NCBI RefSeq assembly: GCF_023343835.1 | Contig: NC_064443.1 | Span: 16,193,501-16,257,500 of the forward strand | DNA from: Lagopus muta | Lineage: Eukaryota; Chordata; Aves; Galliformes; Phasianidae | DNA: 64,000 nt | Direction: 5' to 3' | In this document: positions 48,228 through 63,329 of the stretch, in pieces | Numbering within the stretch: position 1 is the stretch's first letter | How the letters are laid out: each line of letters starts with the position of its first letter | The notes under the pieces: generated by a model | The model's input: the letters and a program-made list of their open reading frames with translations, nothing else | What the model was told of the DNA's origin: nothing | Databases searched by the model: none | Translations under genes and position numbers: made by a program

Positions 48228-49525
48228 CCCCCGCCCTGGCAGCGCCGCGGGACGCCGTGCGCACCCCTCCGCGGGGCCGGAGCGAGGCGGGGGGGCACCC
48301 GCGGTCGGCTGGGGACAGCCCGGGGCACGTCGGGGGGGCGAGCCGCCGGGTGTCCCGCTACGGCCGAGGGACATCCCCGGAGGCATCGCTCAGTGGGTCC
48401 TGGGGAGATGTCCCGCAGTAACCGAGGGCAACCCCAGGGAGCATCCTACTGCAAGTAGGGAGCATCGCGCGGCAGCTAGGGGACATCCTAGGGGGCGTCC
48501 TGCGAGATGTAGGGAGCATCACACAGCAGGTCCAAGGGGACCCTGCAGCAGGTGGGAGACCATGCTGCAGGTTAGGGCACATCCTAGGCTAGCGGCAGCC
48601 CAAAGTGGCTGGTGCCAGCCTGAAGATCTGCCCACACCGATGCCCGAGTCCTCTCTGCTTTTGTTCCTGCAGGTTCTGTGGTTCTGCAGTTCCCCCCAGT
48701 CCAGCTTTGGAGGAAGAAATGAGAGGAGTGGGGTTGGGGACCCTCAGCACTGCTTGCAGCCCCAGCACCAGCACAATAGCTGATCACCTCTGTGGGCTGC
48801 TGAGGTGGAAGGGTTGATGGTGCTGCTTTTGGGAACCTCCGTCCCCTCTGGAGAGAAGACACCAAAGCGCAGTGAACGTGCAAACTTTCAGAGAAGCAGT
48901 GAAACACATGCAGAGCTCCCTTCAGTGCCCCTCACTGTGTTTTTGTCTGTTCTCTTTTCCTTATTTTTCAACTCTCTATTCTTATTTTCACCTTTCCTCT
49001 AATTCATCTCTATCCCCTTTCTGCCTCCCTGTCCCCACCTCGCCCATCCCTCCCTCCCACCCCCACTGCTTCACCCCTTCCCACACGTAGCTCCCTGTTC
49101 TCTCAGATTTTTCAAATTCTCTTTTTCCAAACAGGAAGGCTGAGTCTTTGCGCAGCCCGTATTTACACGATTCCTGAAACAGTCTCATTCTTTGGCTGAA
49201 GTGAGGCTAAGTGCAGCTGAAGGGGAGCATATAACGCACTTATTGTCTGGGCACAGCCCTGCTCCGCTCCATCCTGGTCGGGAGCTGTCGGATCGATTTG
49301 TTGGCGGCACCCCCGGGGGGGTCGGGCTGTCTGGCACTGTTTGCATTACAGACGTGGCCTTTTTGGTGCTTATGGCTATTTCGTAAAAGTGCACTCAAGA
49401 CAAATACGGTCTGAGTAAATGGAGTCACACTCCAAGGATGTTTTAAAAGTAAATTGGGATAGGCCGATTTTGACGCACAAGAAGTATTAAAAATAACCAG
49501 GCTGGATTTGTGGCTGTTGTGAGCA

Positions 49526-49531
49526 CACGTG
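49526..49531. promoter_or_regulatory. PROK2: E-box CACGTG upstream of PROK2
   Basis: The only perfect CACGTG I found in the first 1.8 kb upstream of PROK2, 1.4 kb from the start codon. Mammalian PROK2 is a CLOCK/BMAL1 target through E-boxes, so it is a candidate, but one such hexamer is expected by chance every 4 kb. Confidence 0.25.
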
Positions 49532-52500
49532 GCTGGCTTGAGCCATCACCAGTCGAACCAGCTGAAGGGCACAGTGTGCTTTTATTCTTATTTGTATCCT
49601 AGAAACAAACAACAAATAAATAAATATAAAACATGAATTATTATTTCCATAATGCCCAGGTGCACAGAAGTTAAAATAAAAAGTACAAATTATCTTTCTT
49701 GGCTTCAAAACCACAGCAGAACTAAAGATGAACTAAAAAGGAGGAAATAACACCGTGGAGCTCTACATCATGGACATCATTGCTTGTAATGCTGCTTGCA
49801 CCACAGGTGTGATGTGTGAGAGGCTACCAGCCCAGGAGGTCAGTGCTGTACCCTGGATGGCTGCAATGGACTTAACATCCATCACGATGCCATTCTTCTC
49901 ACAACCAACACGTGCTAGAGCTTGTCTGCTGTTAGAAAAGATCTTACACATCTACATGGCCTGTAGGTGACTGCAAAATTGGTATGAAAAATACATTGGG
50001 TCCAATTAAATGGCTGATGTTCTAAAGAAAGTCAAAGCTTGGGAGGTGAGTCTCCATATTTCACTGCTGTTATGCCTTAGGGCTTCTGTGGCTGCACCTT
50101 TGGCTGCTCAGGAAGGATTAAGTTTCAAAAGAAGGAACCCCAAAAGCCCAATTTTCGGATCACCTTCCTAAATCTGCTGAATGTCTCCTATTGTAAAAAC
50201 TCAAACATCAGAATTAGGAAATACCATTCTGAAATACCCACGCGATGTTAGATTTGACACAGTGAATTGATGATCACGTAAAAGACCTCAGCTCTTGAAG
50301 ATGCATATTTTTAGCTCCCAGTGTGGTTAGTAGCTCTATCTAATTCTCCTTGAAGCCTCAATTTCACTGAAAGCCAACTGTCTGTGAGTAGGCATTCAGA
50401 TAATTATTTGGCCTATTCAAGTGATAATGCACTACAGAGTTTACAGGTTCCTGAAAAAACTAAGAATGGGAATAAATCAGCCATCTAAAAAGAAAATTTT
50501 CTCATAAAAGAACTGAGAAAAAGCAGATAATGTGAGACAGGAGAATTAACTTCTTATCCTAAAAACTCTCCTAATAACAACAGCATGTGATTTGTTCGAT
50601 CTTTCACACTATGTGTCAAGCAATGGGTGGAATTCAGTGCAAGTTTGCTGACTCCAGAATGGGAAGAATAGCATCACCTGTATCAAGTGCTTCCATGGAC
50701 AGGTGCAGGACCATGACCAACCTTCCCCAGGGCTGCAAGTTCTGCTTTTTCCTAAAGATTGTCTCAGCTGCACACTGTATCTGCTGCAGGAGGGGTGCAG
50801 CATGCGCTGCCTGCAGGCAGCAGTGTGGGGTTAGCATGGATCTGCCCCACCATGGGCCTTGGCCACCAGGAGGGGACAGCTCGCTGCCTGCAGGCCAGAG
50901 CCATGGCCGTCTGTTCTGTGGTTACCACACCATGGACTCGCCTCCAGCACCAGTTAAACCAACTGGTTAAATGGCAAGTCGTAAGAGATTTGCAGGTTTT
51001 AGGGTTAGAAGAGGGCGGTTTGGTCTAAGTTCCATTAGTGAATGCTAAATAGGCAGAATGAACCTTTTGTTGAACAAGAGCATACCTCAAGAGAAATCAA
51101 ACCTGGACTGAAAACAGTGAAGATTTCACCACCTCCAACAGTAAACTGCTCTGACCCTGAAAACCTCGTTTCCAGTTGAGTTTAACCTACTTGGAGCAGC
51201 AGGTGATATCACACCCTGTAGCACCACAGGTTTCCACCTTCTGCAAAGAAATACAAGCTGGGAACAAGTTCCACAACACCTCAGCCAGGCTTTGCCATCA
51301 TCACAACCCTCAGCCCATCCCACCCCCAGCCTTCCCCAGCACACCCACAAACTCCACCAGGTCTCTGGTGCTACTGCAGGAGCCTCCTCATCAGGAGGAA
51401 CAGCCACCCAGCTCTGCCCTGCGAGCTTCACAGACCCAGCGAGCCACGAGCTCAACAGCAGAAGCAGCCCTTTGAGCACAGGAATAAAGTGAGAGCTGAA
51501 AACATCATTAGCGACCAAAAAGCATCCAGAAGTGTTTTCCTTTCTGAGGTCAGATAAGAATAGCTGTGATGAGCTGCTGTTCTAGCAGCGTGTTCCTCGC
51601 ACTCTTTGTGTCTCATTATGCCGTTTTTCAGGGCCGTTGTCATAGTAGTCTGCGAAGAACCTTATGTAAGAAGAAAGATGATGGTTCTGCAGCTTGTTAA
51701 AAAAGAGCATTTAACAGATAAGTGCTAATGTTCTAGATTAGGGATTCTTGCTCCCTTACACTGTGCTGGATCATGTAAGCACATGAATCACTTGGATTGC
51801 AAAGTACACATCCTCCCATCAGCTCGGAGTTGAAGATTACAGTGTCTACTCATGAAACTGTGGCATCAGTAGAACAAAAATAAGAATAAAATCTGCAGCC
51901 ACACAAACAAAACTACTGATTCCTTGTTTCTCATGAGAAACGACTCCTTTGACTTGTTGACAACAACCCTTGTTGTATTTACTCTTCTACATTCGTGCCA
52001 CTGCATTTCCACATTCCAGGGTGGCACAACTGCAAGTGAATCAATGGGATTTATGTGACAGACAGGGACTCACTGCCCCTCTGCAACTTTCATGGATGTC
52101 TTTTTAAATAATGCAGACCTTTTGCCAAGAAGACATAGTGTTGCTTTCGGGAAGGTCACTGGACTTTGGGGAAATATGCTTTCAATCTTTATTCTTCCCA
52201 CTGATTGCTTTGGGGAGAAAGCTTCTCTCTTCTGAGCACACACCAGCACAGCCTTCTGCCAGCCCCAACTCATTGCAGCCAAGCAATGGGCTGGTGGGAA
52301 GGGGATGGAGATGCTCCTGCCATGCCACTGCCAGCCTTGGGATGCTCTGTTCAGCTCTGCTTCCACCAGGGATGGGTCATTTATTAGCAGCTCGAGGCCA
52401 GAGGACACAACTGCAGATCTCATCTGCTTTCTGACCTGTACCTTCAGATCCATCACAAGATTTTTTCTTGCACTATCTTTTCCACCTTTCTCACTTCTGT

Positions 52501-55500
52501 CCTTTTTTTCCTCGTTTTCTCTCCCTGCCACCACTGCTTAAAGGCAGGGCTTCCACTCAGTGCCAGAGCTGCAGTACCGCTGAATCCCTTTTTCTCCTTT
52601 TCATCCATAAGTGAGATTGCTCAGAAAGGTGAAAATCCCAGTGAGAAGGCACATTAGCAAAAAGCACGCACTGAAAGCCCTGCAGGGACAGCTGCAAACT
52701 GCTTCACCTCACCAGAGCCATCCCCAGTGTGGAAACTTCACTCCTTGTTCTAAATGTGAACTTTGAGGATTCTGACGTCTCTCTGGTGACACGCATCTCC
52801 AAGGACCCCAGAGTACTGAGCAAATTGCATGCTCCTGAATCACTCCAGCCATGGCTGGGGTGACAACTAACAAATGTCTGCCTTCCCAGGCCCACATTAA
52901 AGAACAGCTTTGGATGGGAAAAGGACTAAAACCCCGGCTTGGTAGTTTTGGGGCTTTATTGTGGGCTTTTCTTTTTTTTTCTGTTATTGTTAGGATACAG
53001 AAAATAAAGCGCTGACATGGACCTTGGATCTCAGTGTACTGGGGTTACTCAGAGGGAAAGTCGTGGTGTCCTTCTCATCTCCAGGAGGTTATCATCTTCT
53101 CATCTCTCCCAGAGACACTGGGCTTGGCAGGGAGGTGGCAGTGGAAGGCTGTGGGTGCAGCTCCCACCCAGCTTACAAGGAACGAGTGCGACCTCCTGCG
53201 TCACCTGCGGGTGAGATGCTACAAAGGACAAATGACCCCGCTCACCCTCCTCGCTCTGATCTCCTGCCAGCTCCCATTTCCACAGCCACTAGTGCAAAGG
53301 GCAGCTCGTTGTTGCAGGAATTCATGTGGGTTGCTTTTATGGTAAAGATCAAACGAGAGCAAAACCCCAGCAATGCAGGCTGGGGCTGGCTCCCTGCAGC
53401 AGTGGTGAGCGCCATGCTGGGAAGATGTGCTTCATCCCTTCAGCAACTCGCTATTTGGGGAGATGGACCACAGATGGAGGTAAAGCCCAGAGGGACAAGG
53501 CCATGATATTTTCCACGCCTATCCATTCACCAAAAGCCAACATCTCCTATCCCCAAAGGTTCCACAGAAGCATCTCTGCCTAAGGCAATGTGGTCGTGGG
53601 TGAGTGGGTCTCAGCTGAGTGAGACCATCAGTGAATGAGAGCATCGTGTACTTTCTTGTTGATCTGACAGTATACTCACACGCTACAGCTCTATTTTAAC
53701 CCTGTGCTGGGATGATAGCAGCAGATTAAATCCTGGTGGAAACCAGTCCAGCCACTACACTTGCAAAAACATGTTCTCACACATGCAATAGCATCACCAG
53801 GGTGAGTGGCCTTTTGCCCTGGGAGAGGGGCTGGGTGCTTGCCAGTAAGCAGCCACACTCCTGCTCTACAGGCTGCATTTTCAAGTGCTGTGTAGCAAAT
53901 CCTTTTTCAGCACACTGCATTGAAAATAGGGTTCAAGAAGACATAAATAAGCCCCAATAGTCAAGATGCTCGTGTTCTTTGAGTAAAGCCTCCTCCAAAT
54001 TCTGCTGAGTCTGAAGAAGGCCCACAGGAGCTTCTGCACGCATGGTGTGAGCAACCAGTGGGCTGCTGCCAGTGGAGTGCTGCCATTTGTGTTTTGCAAG
54101 TGTTGCCTCTTTCATATTGCTATTAACTCCAATCATGGCCCATCTAATTCAGGAACTCCTTGGTGACCAATATATCTTGGTGCCATGATGTTCGTGTGCA
54201 GTGGAAAGGAACAGCCCATCACGTTTTCCTAACTTCACGCCGCTGTGCGGTCCCTGAGGAGCCTCATTTCCTAATGCTGCTCTTCCTGCAGCCAGCCCGT
54301 GCAGCAGATAAATGAGGAACAGATATTCTTATTTACTGAGAAGACCACAGCCCAGCCAGGCTCATCTTGCACAGCTGGAGATTTGAGTCCTTTTTCTGAG
54401 AAGCACTGGGACATCAGATCGAGGCCCCCAGCATGCAGTTGCATGAACCACTGGCTGCATTCATGCTCACAGATGCATGGAGCACAGTGTGCAGGTAGTG
54501 CTCCATCTCTTTCTAAAACCAGCTCTTTCTAAACCCGGTTGCTCAACTTCCTGCAGCAACAAGGAGTGACTACACTATAGATGAAGAAATATTTCCTTCA
54601 GTTTACCCTAAATCCCAGCCAGTGCTGTAACCAGCGATTCCTTGTTTTGGCATTGCTGAGTGCTGTGATGAGCAGGAAGGCAAGGGTTCTCAATGGGCTC
54701 TCCAGGGACTGCTCTAGGGGATGTTCAAAGCCACTGTGAAATCTTTTCCATTTTCCCATTTCAGTCTTCATGACAGCTTCCATCAAAGTATCCTTTGCAC
54801 TTGGTCTCTCCAAGGGCAGCAGTTGGAGCTGGGACACTTCCAGCTCGTTTTGCTACCCTGTCTGAGATGGCATTTTAAGCTGCAACTGCTCTATGTTTAA
54901 CAAGCATTGTGTCAAGGGACTTACCTCTCATCACCCATACCCATCCCTTGTTCGGTCAGGAAGCTGCTAAATGCTTGTTCACATAATGGTGATAATTGCC
55001 TATGAGAAAAGGTCTTCCATTTTTCGTCTTCCATTGCACAGCTGCACCAATCCAAATTCCTGCAGCTGACCTTTTCCTGCTGTTTCCTCCTCCTATATGA
55101 ATGAACATAAATAGCTGAGACTTCCCCTCCTCTGCTCCCTTCTCTGCCCTTCCTGAGTACAGCTCAGAGCAACATGGTCAACGATTTGCTCAGATCTGAA
55201 AAAAGCACAAGCAATTTTCATAGATGGGGCTTTTACTTTTCCTAGCAGCATAAACAGGATACTCTGCTCAAAATAAAACTAAACGCCTCAACATTATCTA
55301 TCATGCACATATTATTCTCCAACAGAATGCTCCTATTTGCATGACGTTAAACACAAACCCAGGGAAATACAACTTGCTCCAATAGATCAGGAATTTAAAG
55401 AAATCGCTCCATGCGCTATCATCTTTATCGACATCTTAAACTTCCCCCAGCAGAAAGCTGCCCAGAATGAGGGCAGCAAGAGCAAGCTCATCCCGCAGCA

Positions 55501-58500
55501 TCCAGGAACGAACTGCCTCCCGCGGGAGCTGGGGCTTTCCTTTGGCCTTGGAACCAAGGAACTTAGGACTTTGGCTGCGCATGTTTATGTTTCCATCCCT
55601 GATCCAACGTCAGCTGGAAAAAAAAAGGCTCTGGGGGCTTTCTGTGCACAAGGACAAGCTCCCAGCCTGCTGCTGCCAGGACAGCAATGCCTGCAGAAGA
55701 AATGATGGCTGATGCCTGGCATCCACGCACCTAGTGGTGACACTAGGATGGGCTCTGCAGGAAAAGCTGTGGCTGCAGCACGGGGAAGCCTTTGAAGTTG
55801 ACGTTAGTGAGGTTGGAGCTGGTTTGAACTGCAGAGGAGAAGTGATACGAAAAGAAAAGGCTTTTATACTGACAGTCAAGCTTAAGCCTGCCCTCGCTGC
55901 ATGAGAATTGTGAGCTCAAAACTTAAAGGGGGAAAATGAAAGGGCTGGATTCAGTGGACACACAGCTCAGACTCAGCTGTCAGGGGAATAAAGTCTTTGA
56001 TAAAGAAAATCCCATCCTCAGCTATTCCCATGGGTGACAGCAGTTTCAGCAGCTCCAAAGGCTGGGCTGTGCCATCAAGGCAAGCACCCAACGTCCTCCC
56101 ATGCACTTCTACTCCTCCAGACTCATGGGCAGGTCAGTGCAGAGGGTGCCCTCAGCATCTCAGCTCCCTCCATGTCCCACAACAGCTCCAACAGTGAAGA
56201 TTCATTCACAAAATATGCATTCATGCACAAAACGTAGCAGCAGCATATCGCATAGTCAAAGTTGGACCTTGAGAGACAGGAAAAAAAAAGCAAAAAAAAG
56301 CAGCTCATAATTACTTGGGTTATATTTGCCTTTCCAAAGGGCATAACATTTTATGTGATTCATTAAGATCAGGGCCTCGGGTGTATCTGTGAAGGCTGTG
56401 CTGGCACAGAAATTAATCATCTGAATGTATGGAGCTGGGTTCGATGGTGGCTCCCGTGCCACCCGACCCTTGGGGACACTGTGGTGCCAGCACTCAGCTC
56501 CAGGCACTGCAGCCTGCAGCCAGCCCTGAGGTGCTCATGTTCTCCCCTCCATGGCCCTTGTGCTGTTGTGATAACAATCAAAGTGGTTTAATTAGAAGGA
56601 AAGAGCTGAACCAGTGAAGCTCTGCTGTAATGTGGCTTGTGGGTATTTTTGGTCCCAGTCCCCACAGTTGGTGTTTCTCTGTAGCAGCCAGGATGGGACC
56701 ATCAGGTCAATGATAGAATGTGCTGGGCTGCTCCCAAGGCCAGGGCTGGGGGCTGCCAGCCCTTCTGCAAAGCCTCAGGCTGCATCCAGGTGGGTCACAG
56801 TGAGGGGAAAACGATGCATGTATACAACAGTTGATTTCAGCCCAGGGTATTTTTGAGATTGTTTTATCATAAACTCAAAGATCTACTGCTGTTCTATTCC
56901 TGCATAACTGCATGAGTGATTAATTACCGCTGTACAGCAGCCCAACCTTTCTAGTATTTGCATTTCACATTGCATCATTACTGGGAATAAGAGGTAACTG
57001 CACTCATCTGCAAAATGCCTCGGGTAACATTGATCATCAGGGGAATGGCAGAGTAAGGTGCACACTGTGTGTGTGTGTCACAGTGCCACTTCCCTGTCAC
57101 TTCAGCTCTGTTTGTTAGCAGAAAATGTACTTTTTCTGCACTCCCTCCTTCAGCTCTAATCTCCTGCAGGAGGAGCAGAGGGTTTTGCTTTTCGAGATGC
57201 TGCTGAGCTCTCTGACAGCAGCCTGTGCTCCATGAGCAGGAGCTGTTCTTTGCACTGGGGCAGGAGAGGAGGCCATGAACTGGTGCAAGCATCCCCGGGG
57301 CGACGTGTCTTTTGGCACAGGGTGAATCTCTGACGAATTCACTTGGTAAGATCTCACAGACTTTCCACAAACACATTCCTGACATAGGAGCCGAGAGACA
57401 GCTCCTAAAACCTTCACTAAGGTGGCATTAGCTCTGTTCTTCCATACAGAAATGGGGTTTGATCCAAATGTTGTAGGAACTTTCCTGCACACTTCAATGC
57501 CTTTTTGATCAGAAGCCTCGGTCCTTCTGGCACAAATATCCCTCCCCAGCGCTAAATCTCATTAGGAGTTGAAAAGACTGATGGAAACTGCACCACTGTA
57601 AGGGGAGGAAGGGCTGGGGTTGTTGCTCTTGTTTCCAGAGTATGAAATAAGGTATTGAATAATGAGTTTTTCTGGTGTTGCTTGAGTTCTGTGGGCAGAT
57701 TGCTACAGCTGATTCCTAGCCATGCACTGTACAAACTTACAAGCAAGCTCCCTTGGTGACACACGAGGTCAGGGAGACCCACATTGGCCTTGTGTGCACA
57801 GGGAGGCAAAAGGTACCAGTGCTGAGCCCTGGGCTGTAACCCCCAGCCAGCTGGTGCTGGTACAAAGCCTCACTGTGGGTGGGATACACCATGCTGCATG
57901 GCTGCAGACTGGGCCGGGGCTGCCAAGCAGGCGGGTGCTCCCAGGGCAGCAATGGTCATCCACAAATGCCCCAGAGGAGGAAATGATAACCGCAGACTTT
58001 CTCAGCTCAACACCGCAGGGCTGGCCACATTACGAATGAACTTTCTCCATTCAGACTCAGGTTTCATCACATTAAGAAGAAACAGAAGAAAGGCTGAAAC
58101 TGGAGAGGGGATGGAAAGAAACAAAGAGCAGAGCAAAGCAGCGTTAGTCATTAGCAATAACATGTCAGGAGATCCTTTTCAAAAATAACATAAACAGCTC
58201 ACTTCGCCTCCTACGTCAGAAATGGTGATTCCATATCTGTTATTCTAGAGAAAGGGCTGTTAACTATTAATAACACATACAGACATTAAAGAAAGCAGAG
58301 AAATGATGTTACACGGGTAAGCAAACTGACAATACATTATCTTCAGCAACTTTGATTATTATTAAGCAGTTAAAGAGCATCTTAATAAGCTTGCAGCACG
58401 ACAGAAGCTTGCAGCTTCAGAATGCTGTGCTCATACCAACCACAAAACCAGATTTTCTCAGGGCAGGTGTGTAGTACAGGGCTGGCCATGACTTCTGAGG

Positions 58501-61500
58501 GACGCTCGCTTCTTTCAAATTCCATCTCTTCCCTCAGATTCATCCACTGCTCTGTTCTGCCTGCCCATCCCTGACTCAATATCAAATATATTTTCAACTT
58601 GTCCTAATGAAAAATCTGTGAAACAACAGGAGTGAGGACAAGAGGAAGGCAGACAGCGGAGCAGTGAGGGGCTGTCTGGGTGGGGAGCAGAGGTTGGAAA
58701 GGGGCAGCAGCTCAATCTGTCTTCATTTTGCTGTTTGAATGTATTTTCCTCCCTTAACTTTACAGCCCTGAGTCCATTACTCCTCCTGTGAAGCTGAAAT
58801 TATGGGTAAGAATGGATCAGTGCATTTACTCGGTATCGTTATGTGTCAAGTACTATAGAAGTATTAAATTGGGAAGGAAATTTTAAAACCATTCTTCTGA
58901 CATGAGTCACAGAAGTAAGCTATCAGGAGCCATGTCACAGGCTGGCAAGAAACATACAGCATCTTTACGATTCTTCCTTTTATGGAACCCAAGCCATAAA
59001 CAATAGAAACAAGGGAAGGGAGAGAATGTCATTTCATTAGAGTAAACGTGACACAAATTTAATAATGAATAATAGCCGTTATCTATAAAAATATGAAAAG
59101 CCATTTTCAAAATCATTAGCTCTAATTGCAAATGAATTTTGCAGCTTCTTTTCTATTTTGCATCCCTGTAATGAACTCTGATAAATTCAAGGGACTACAT
59201 GTTAAATAAAGAGATAGAAGAGTCTAATTTGCTGCTTCATTAAACCGGCTTATTTCTAGAACATCTTGCTGTTGCTCTGAATTTCCCATCTCTGAAAGGT
59301 GGAGACAATGGAGCTATCTGTCTCTAATGTAGTGTGGCACACAATTAGGGATTCAAAAGGATGTGAATCTCTTTCCATCAGAGATACATGCAGCGATTAT
59401 TATTTTATTACCAAATACTGTCAGCATTACATTTTTCCAACAGTTACTGTGACACCTGACTTGCATGTTAAGTTTGCACAAAGCGTTATAAAAAAAGTCA
59501 GATGGAGTTTATTTATACCACATTATTCCTTCTTACGTAGGCCTTCACAGAGTCTGAACGTTGGTAGAGTTCAATACTGAAGATTTGCAGTCAGAATATA
59601 AAGATGATGCTCTGTCATGTGGATGAGGTTTTAAGGCAGTGATATAGCACAAGCTCAACTTTACAAACCATGGTCACAAATCAACAAAAAGCATATCTGA
59701 ACTTCTATTCAGCAAAGCACTCGTACACATGAATCTCAGGCACTGTCCTTTGCAGGGATAAATTTTTATGCAACTAAAGATCTTTCAGCTTCAATCAAAA
59801 CTTACCTTTAGTCTTAGCTTTGAACTGATATAGATGCTTTTTTAGATGCAGTATGAGCTTAGGTTTTATATCCACAATCAGAACGTGGCAAGTTATCCAC
59901 AGGAAAGACTCGCCTGGTAACCTGAAACACATCAACAAAAAGACATGAGGCATTTAGGGTTGTATTCTATCTCCATATATCCATGTCATATCTCTATATA
60001 CATATATTCCCTTCACATACCTACTGAATGATCAGCATCACCACTCATGTACAATGGGGTTACATTCCCATGTAGATTGCTAATGATGTGTGCTTCCCTG
60101 TCTCACCATTAGTGTTAGAGCTGAGCGACACAGCTCAGCTTAGAAGTTTGTGCTGCAAAGGAAGATGGACCAGCTTTGACAATTCTATGCATAATAACTG
60201 TGATCACTTCCTCATGGAGAAGAGAGTCTCCAGCCAATCACATAACCCAAACTGCTGTGCCAGTATGATGGAGACCAATGGCTGTAATATAATTTATAAC
60301 TACACAGAGTAAAAAGGAGGGGAAAAAAACTACCCAGAATATTGGACTTCACAAGTCAGGACATTCAAAATCATGGCTCCCACAGCACCCATAACTTAGC
60401 TCCCTGCACATATGTAGCATGTACAGCAGGGTAGGAGCTCATATTTATGCCTCGCTCTTGCTCTGCCAGAAGCAGAATTATGGCTGCTGAGGGAACTGTA
60501 ACTTTGATTTTTGTGACTTTTGTGCATTGAATCTTTAAGAAAGGGAAAAAAAAGTCACCTGTTTGGATGGTGGCAAATGGCTCTCCTCCATTTGCCTGTA
60601 TTTCCTCTCCTCCTGCCTCTTCAGGCCCAGGTAAAACTGTGGATTTTACACAATGAGAGAGGAATAGTTGTTGAAAAGAAGAGATGGCATCTTTGCATAC
60701 AATCCCAACCCACACGGGACCTTGGCAGGGAGACTGCCTTAAAAACACAACAACAGCCTTGGGAGTGAGTTTCTATTTACAAAATAGTGGTCACAATCAC
60801 CATTTAAAATAAATCATACCCTCTCCCTGCAAGGGACTTACAATAACCTCCAATATACAGCTAACTGGAAGACATTCACAACCTTAGTTCTAAGTTCATC
60901 AAGATGAACATATTCACAAATGGAGCAAGCAGTGGTGAAAGTCTGAGCCTCTATTTCAGAGCCATTTACCAGCACCAGTTGCACTGCGGCGTTGGAGAGG
61001 TGAAGAAGACTGCATTTTCCTTTTCTGTCTGCAGCGGTAGTAGCTCTTATGTTGCCTTTCTGCTGGAAATGCTACTTGGGAGATTGGCACATACCTTCAA
61101 AGAAATTTTCTTCTGTTTCTCTTCCCAGCGCTATTAAGAAATGCCTGTTGCAGTGGCTCAGATGTGGTTGCAGTGAGGGGACGCCTTTGCCGAAGGCTGC
61201 AGGAACCAACACGAAGCTTCCTGATGGCTTGGATAAGGTTGTGTCCTAAATTGCTTCACCTCTTCAGCTTCTCTGCTGCCTCCCCAGCATTCCCATCACA
61301 GTGCTGACAGCCCTCGTGTAACAGCAGCAAACACAGCAGTGCACGCGTCCATGCCCTGCTCACAGCTAACTGCAAGGAAAAAAAATAATAGGTAGTGCTA
61401 ACAAGGTTAACGTGTGGTGTTTTGATGTGCTGGGGCACACTGCTAGGGTGGTTGGATTTGTGACCAACGTTTCTCATTCCATTGGGTCATTTATTTGTAG

Positions 61501-63329
61501 GAGGAAGAACAGAAAAGAAAATTAACCTGGACACTGCCTCTGTCTCCCTGCACAGCAATGCTTTCCTGTGGAGGCCCCACTGATTAAAAAAATGCTTTTA
61601 ATTTGATTTCCTGGAACATTATGTTATTTTCAACTCCAATGTGGGTTTATTTCAGGCATATTTCAGGAGCTTTGAATGAACAAAGATGCAAGGAAATGTA
61701 TTACATTTGGGAAAATCATACAAATGGTAAATGTCTTTTCAAATAAGTTATAATGATATTTCAAGGGCAGTTTAGACCTATTCAAATCGCACATTCTCAT
61801 TACCATTCTTAGCAAGAGGCATAAGTCCTTCAATCTCTGTGTAGTTTTCCTACTCTCTCCCCACAATTTTCAATTTCCTTACAACTATTCATCTGATTTA
61901 TTATTTCCCTCCTGTATTCTAAATGCACTGTAACCCCATACATTTGTTTCACTCTCTCAGTTTCAATACTCAAGGTCGTTAATACCCCCAAATCTTCTTT
62001 GCTTATAACACAACTTTAAATGTGCTCTTTCTTGCCCAATGGTTTGTTACGCAATTACCAGTGCCAATATCATCTTGTTTTTATAGTTTTACGATTAAAG
62101 AGATAAAAATGAACTCAACTGAATAAAAGGTAAGAGCATGCTTGCAATATCTGTGGCAAGGCTGCTGCTGCTCCTATTGCACAGATGATACGGAGAGATG
62201 CAAAATTAATCTTTTTCAGCATGGTGCCCAAAAGTTAACTAAGGCAAAATGAATTATGCAGCACTAACATTTGGCCCTTCTGATTAAGTGCTACTTAAAC
62301 ACATTTCAAGTTTTAAATCGATCACTTTGCGCAGAGAGGCAAAGTGCATGTCAGTCCAGGTGGTCCAAGCGTGCTTTGAAAACTGAGCATCCTCACCAGC
62401 CGTGTCCCCAAGTGCCACCCCCACATCTTTGCCTCCACAGCCCAGGCATCGTGCCCTAAGCCGTCCCAGCTGGGAGCCACACGAGGCCCCAGGGATGCTT
62501 GCCCCTTCCCTAGGAAGGAGAGCGCACGCAGAGGCAGAGAGAGAGCCTTTGGGGCAGCTTGCTCCAGGTGCAGGATGGAGCCATCTCTCCTCTCTCCACA
62601 CCCCGTGCCCTCTCTCAGCTCCCCAAGGCACAGCTGACGCAGGGAGCCCCAGGAGCTCTGCAGGGCTGGGGGAGGAGTGAGCTCACTGGACAAGGAAACC
62701 ATGCACAGCAGGGACACATCCGTTTTCCCTCCTGCTAGCCCAAATCCTCCCTTTGAATCACAGCTTTGGCTTAAGAACAGGAGGTTTATGTAAACATATA
62801 GCTTGCTTTCAGTCTGAGGTGCACAATTCCTTCCTCTCTTTTATTTTTTTCCCCATGCAGCCCACAGACCCGGCATCACACCCAAACACAGCAGACCTTG
62901 CTACTCTCTTCTGGGGGATACAATGCACCACCACCTGGATACTGCTGTCACGTCTGGCTGGTAACAAAGCAGGCTCCTTTAGATCCTGGAAAAGTTAAGT
63001 TAGAAGCAGCCTCAAACCAACCCTAGCTACATCCTCTCTCCCTTACCCTACAACATCAAGCAAATGTTGCACGAAGTTACCAACCCCTATCAGGACAAGA
63101 GGAGGCACCACTGCACCCAGCCTCCAGGCAAGACCCTGCCAAGCTGAGCTCCCCTCCTCAGGACCTGCTCATTTAACATTCCCTAACAAGGGCTACAGCC
63201 CCACGTGGCTGGCTGGCTCGGTGCTAACAGACCATTAAAGCAGTCATTAGAGAAGGGCTGTGCTTGCTCTTTGGCCTTCGGGAGCTCAGATGAGCTGCTG
63301 GCTAGGCTCCTTGAGGAACATCCTTAAGA

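Larger units (their letters stand above)
47560..48400 (-). promoter_or_regulatory. PROK2: PROK2 CpG-island promoter
   Basis: CpG-dense block surrounding exon 1, from intron 1 to about 280 bp upstream of the start codon. It contains the TATA-like and AP-1 sites listed separately. Confidence 0.75.

Noticed and set aside
47562-48458. 298-codon plus-strand frame over the PROK2 promoter
   Set aside because: Pro/Ala/Arg-rich translation of a CpG island, opposite to the verified PROK2 exon 1. No domain.
53024-53506. 160-codon plus-strand frame in the right-hand interval
   Set aside because: No domain or family resemblance and no splice or promoter context.
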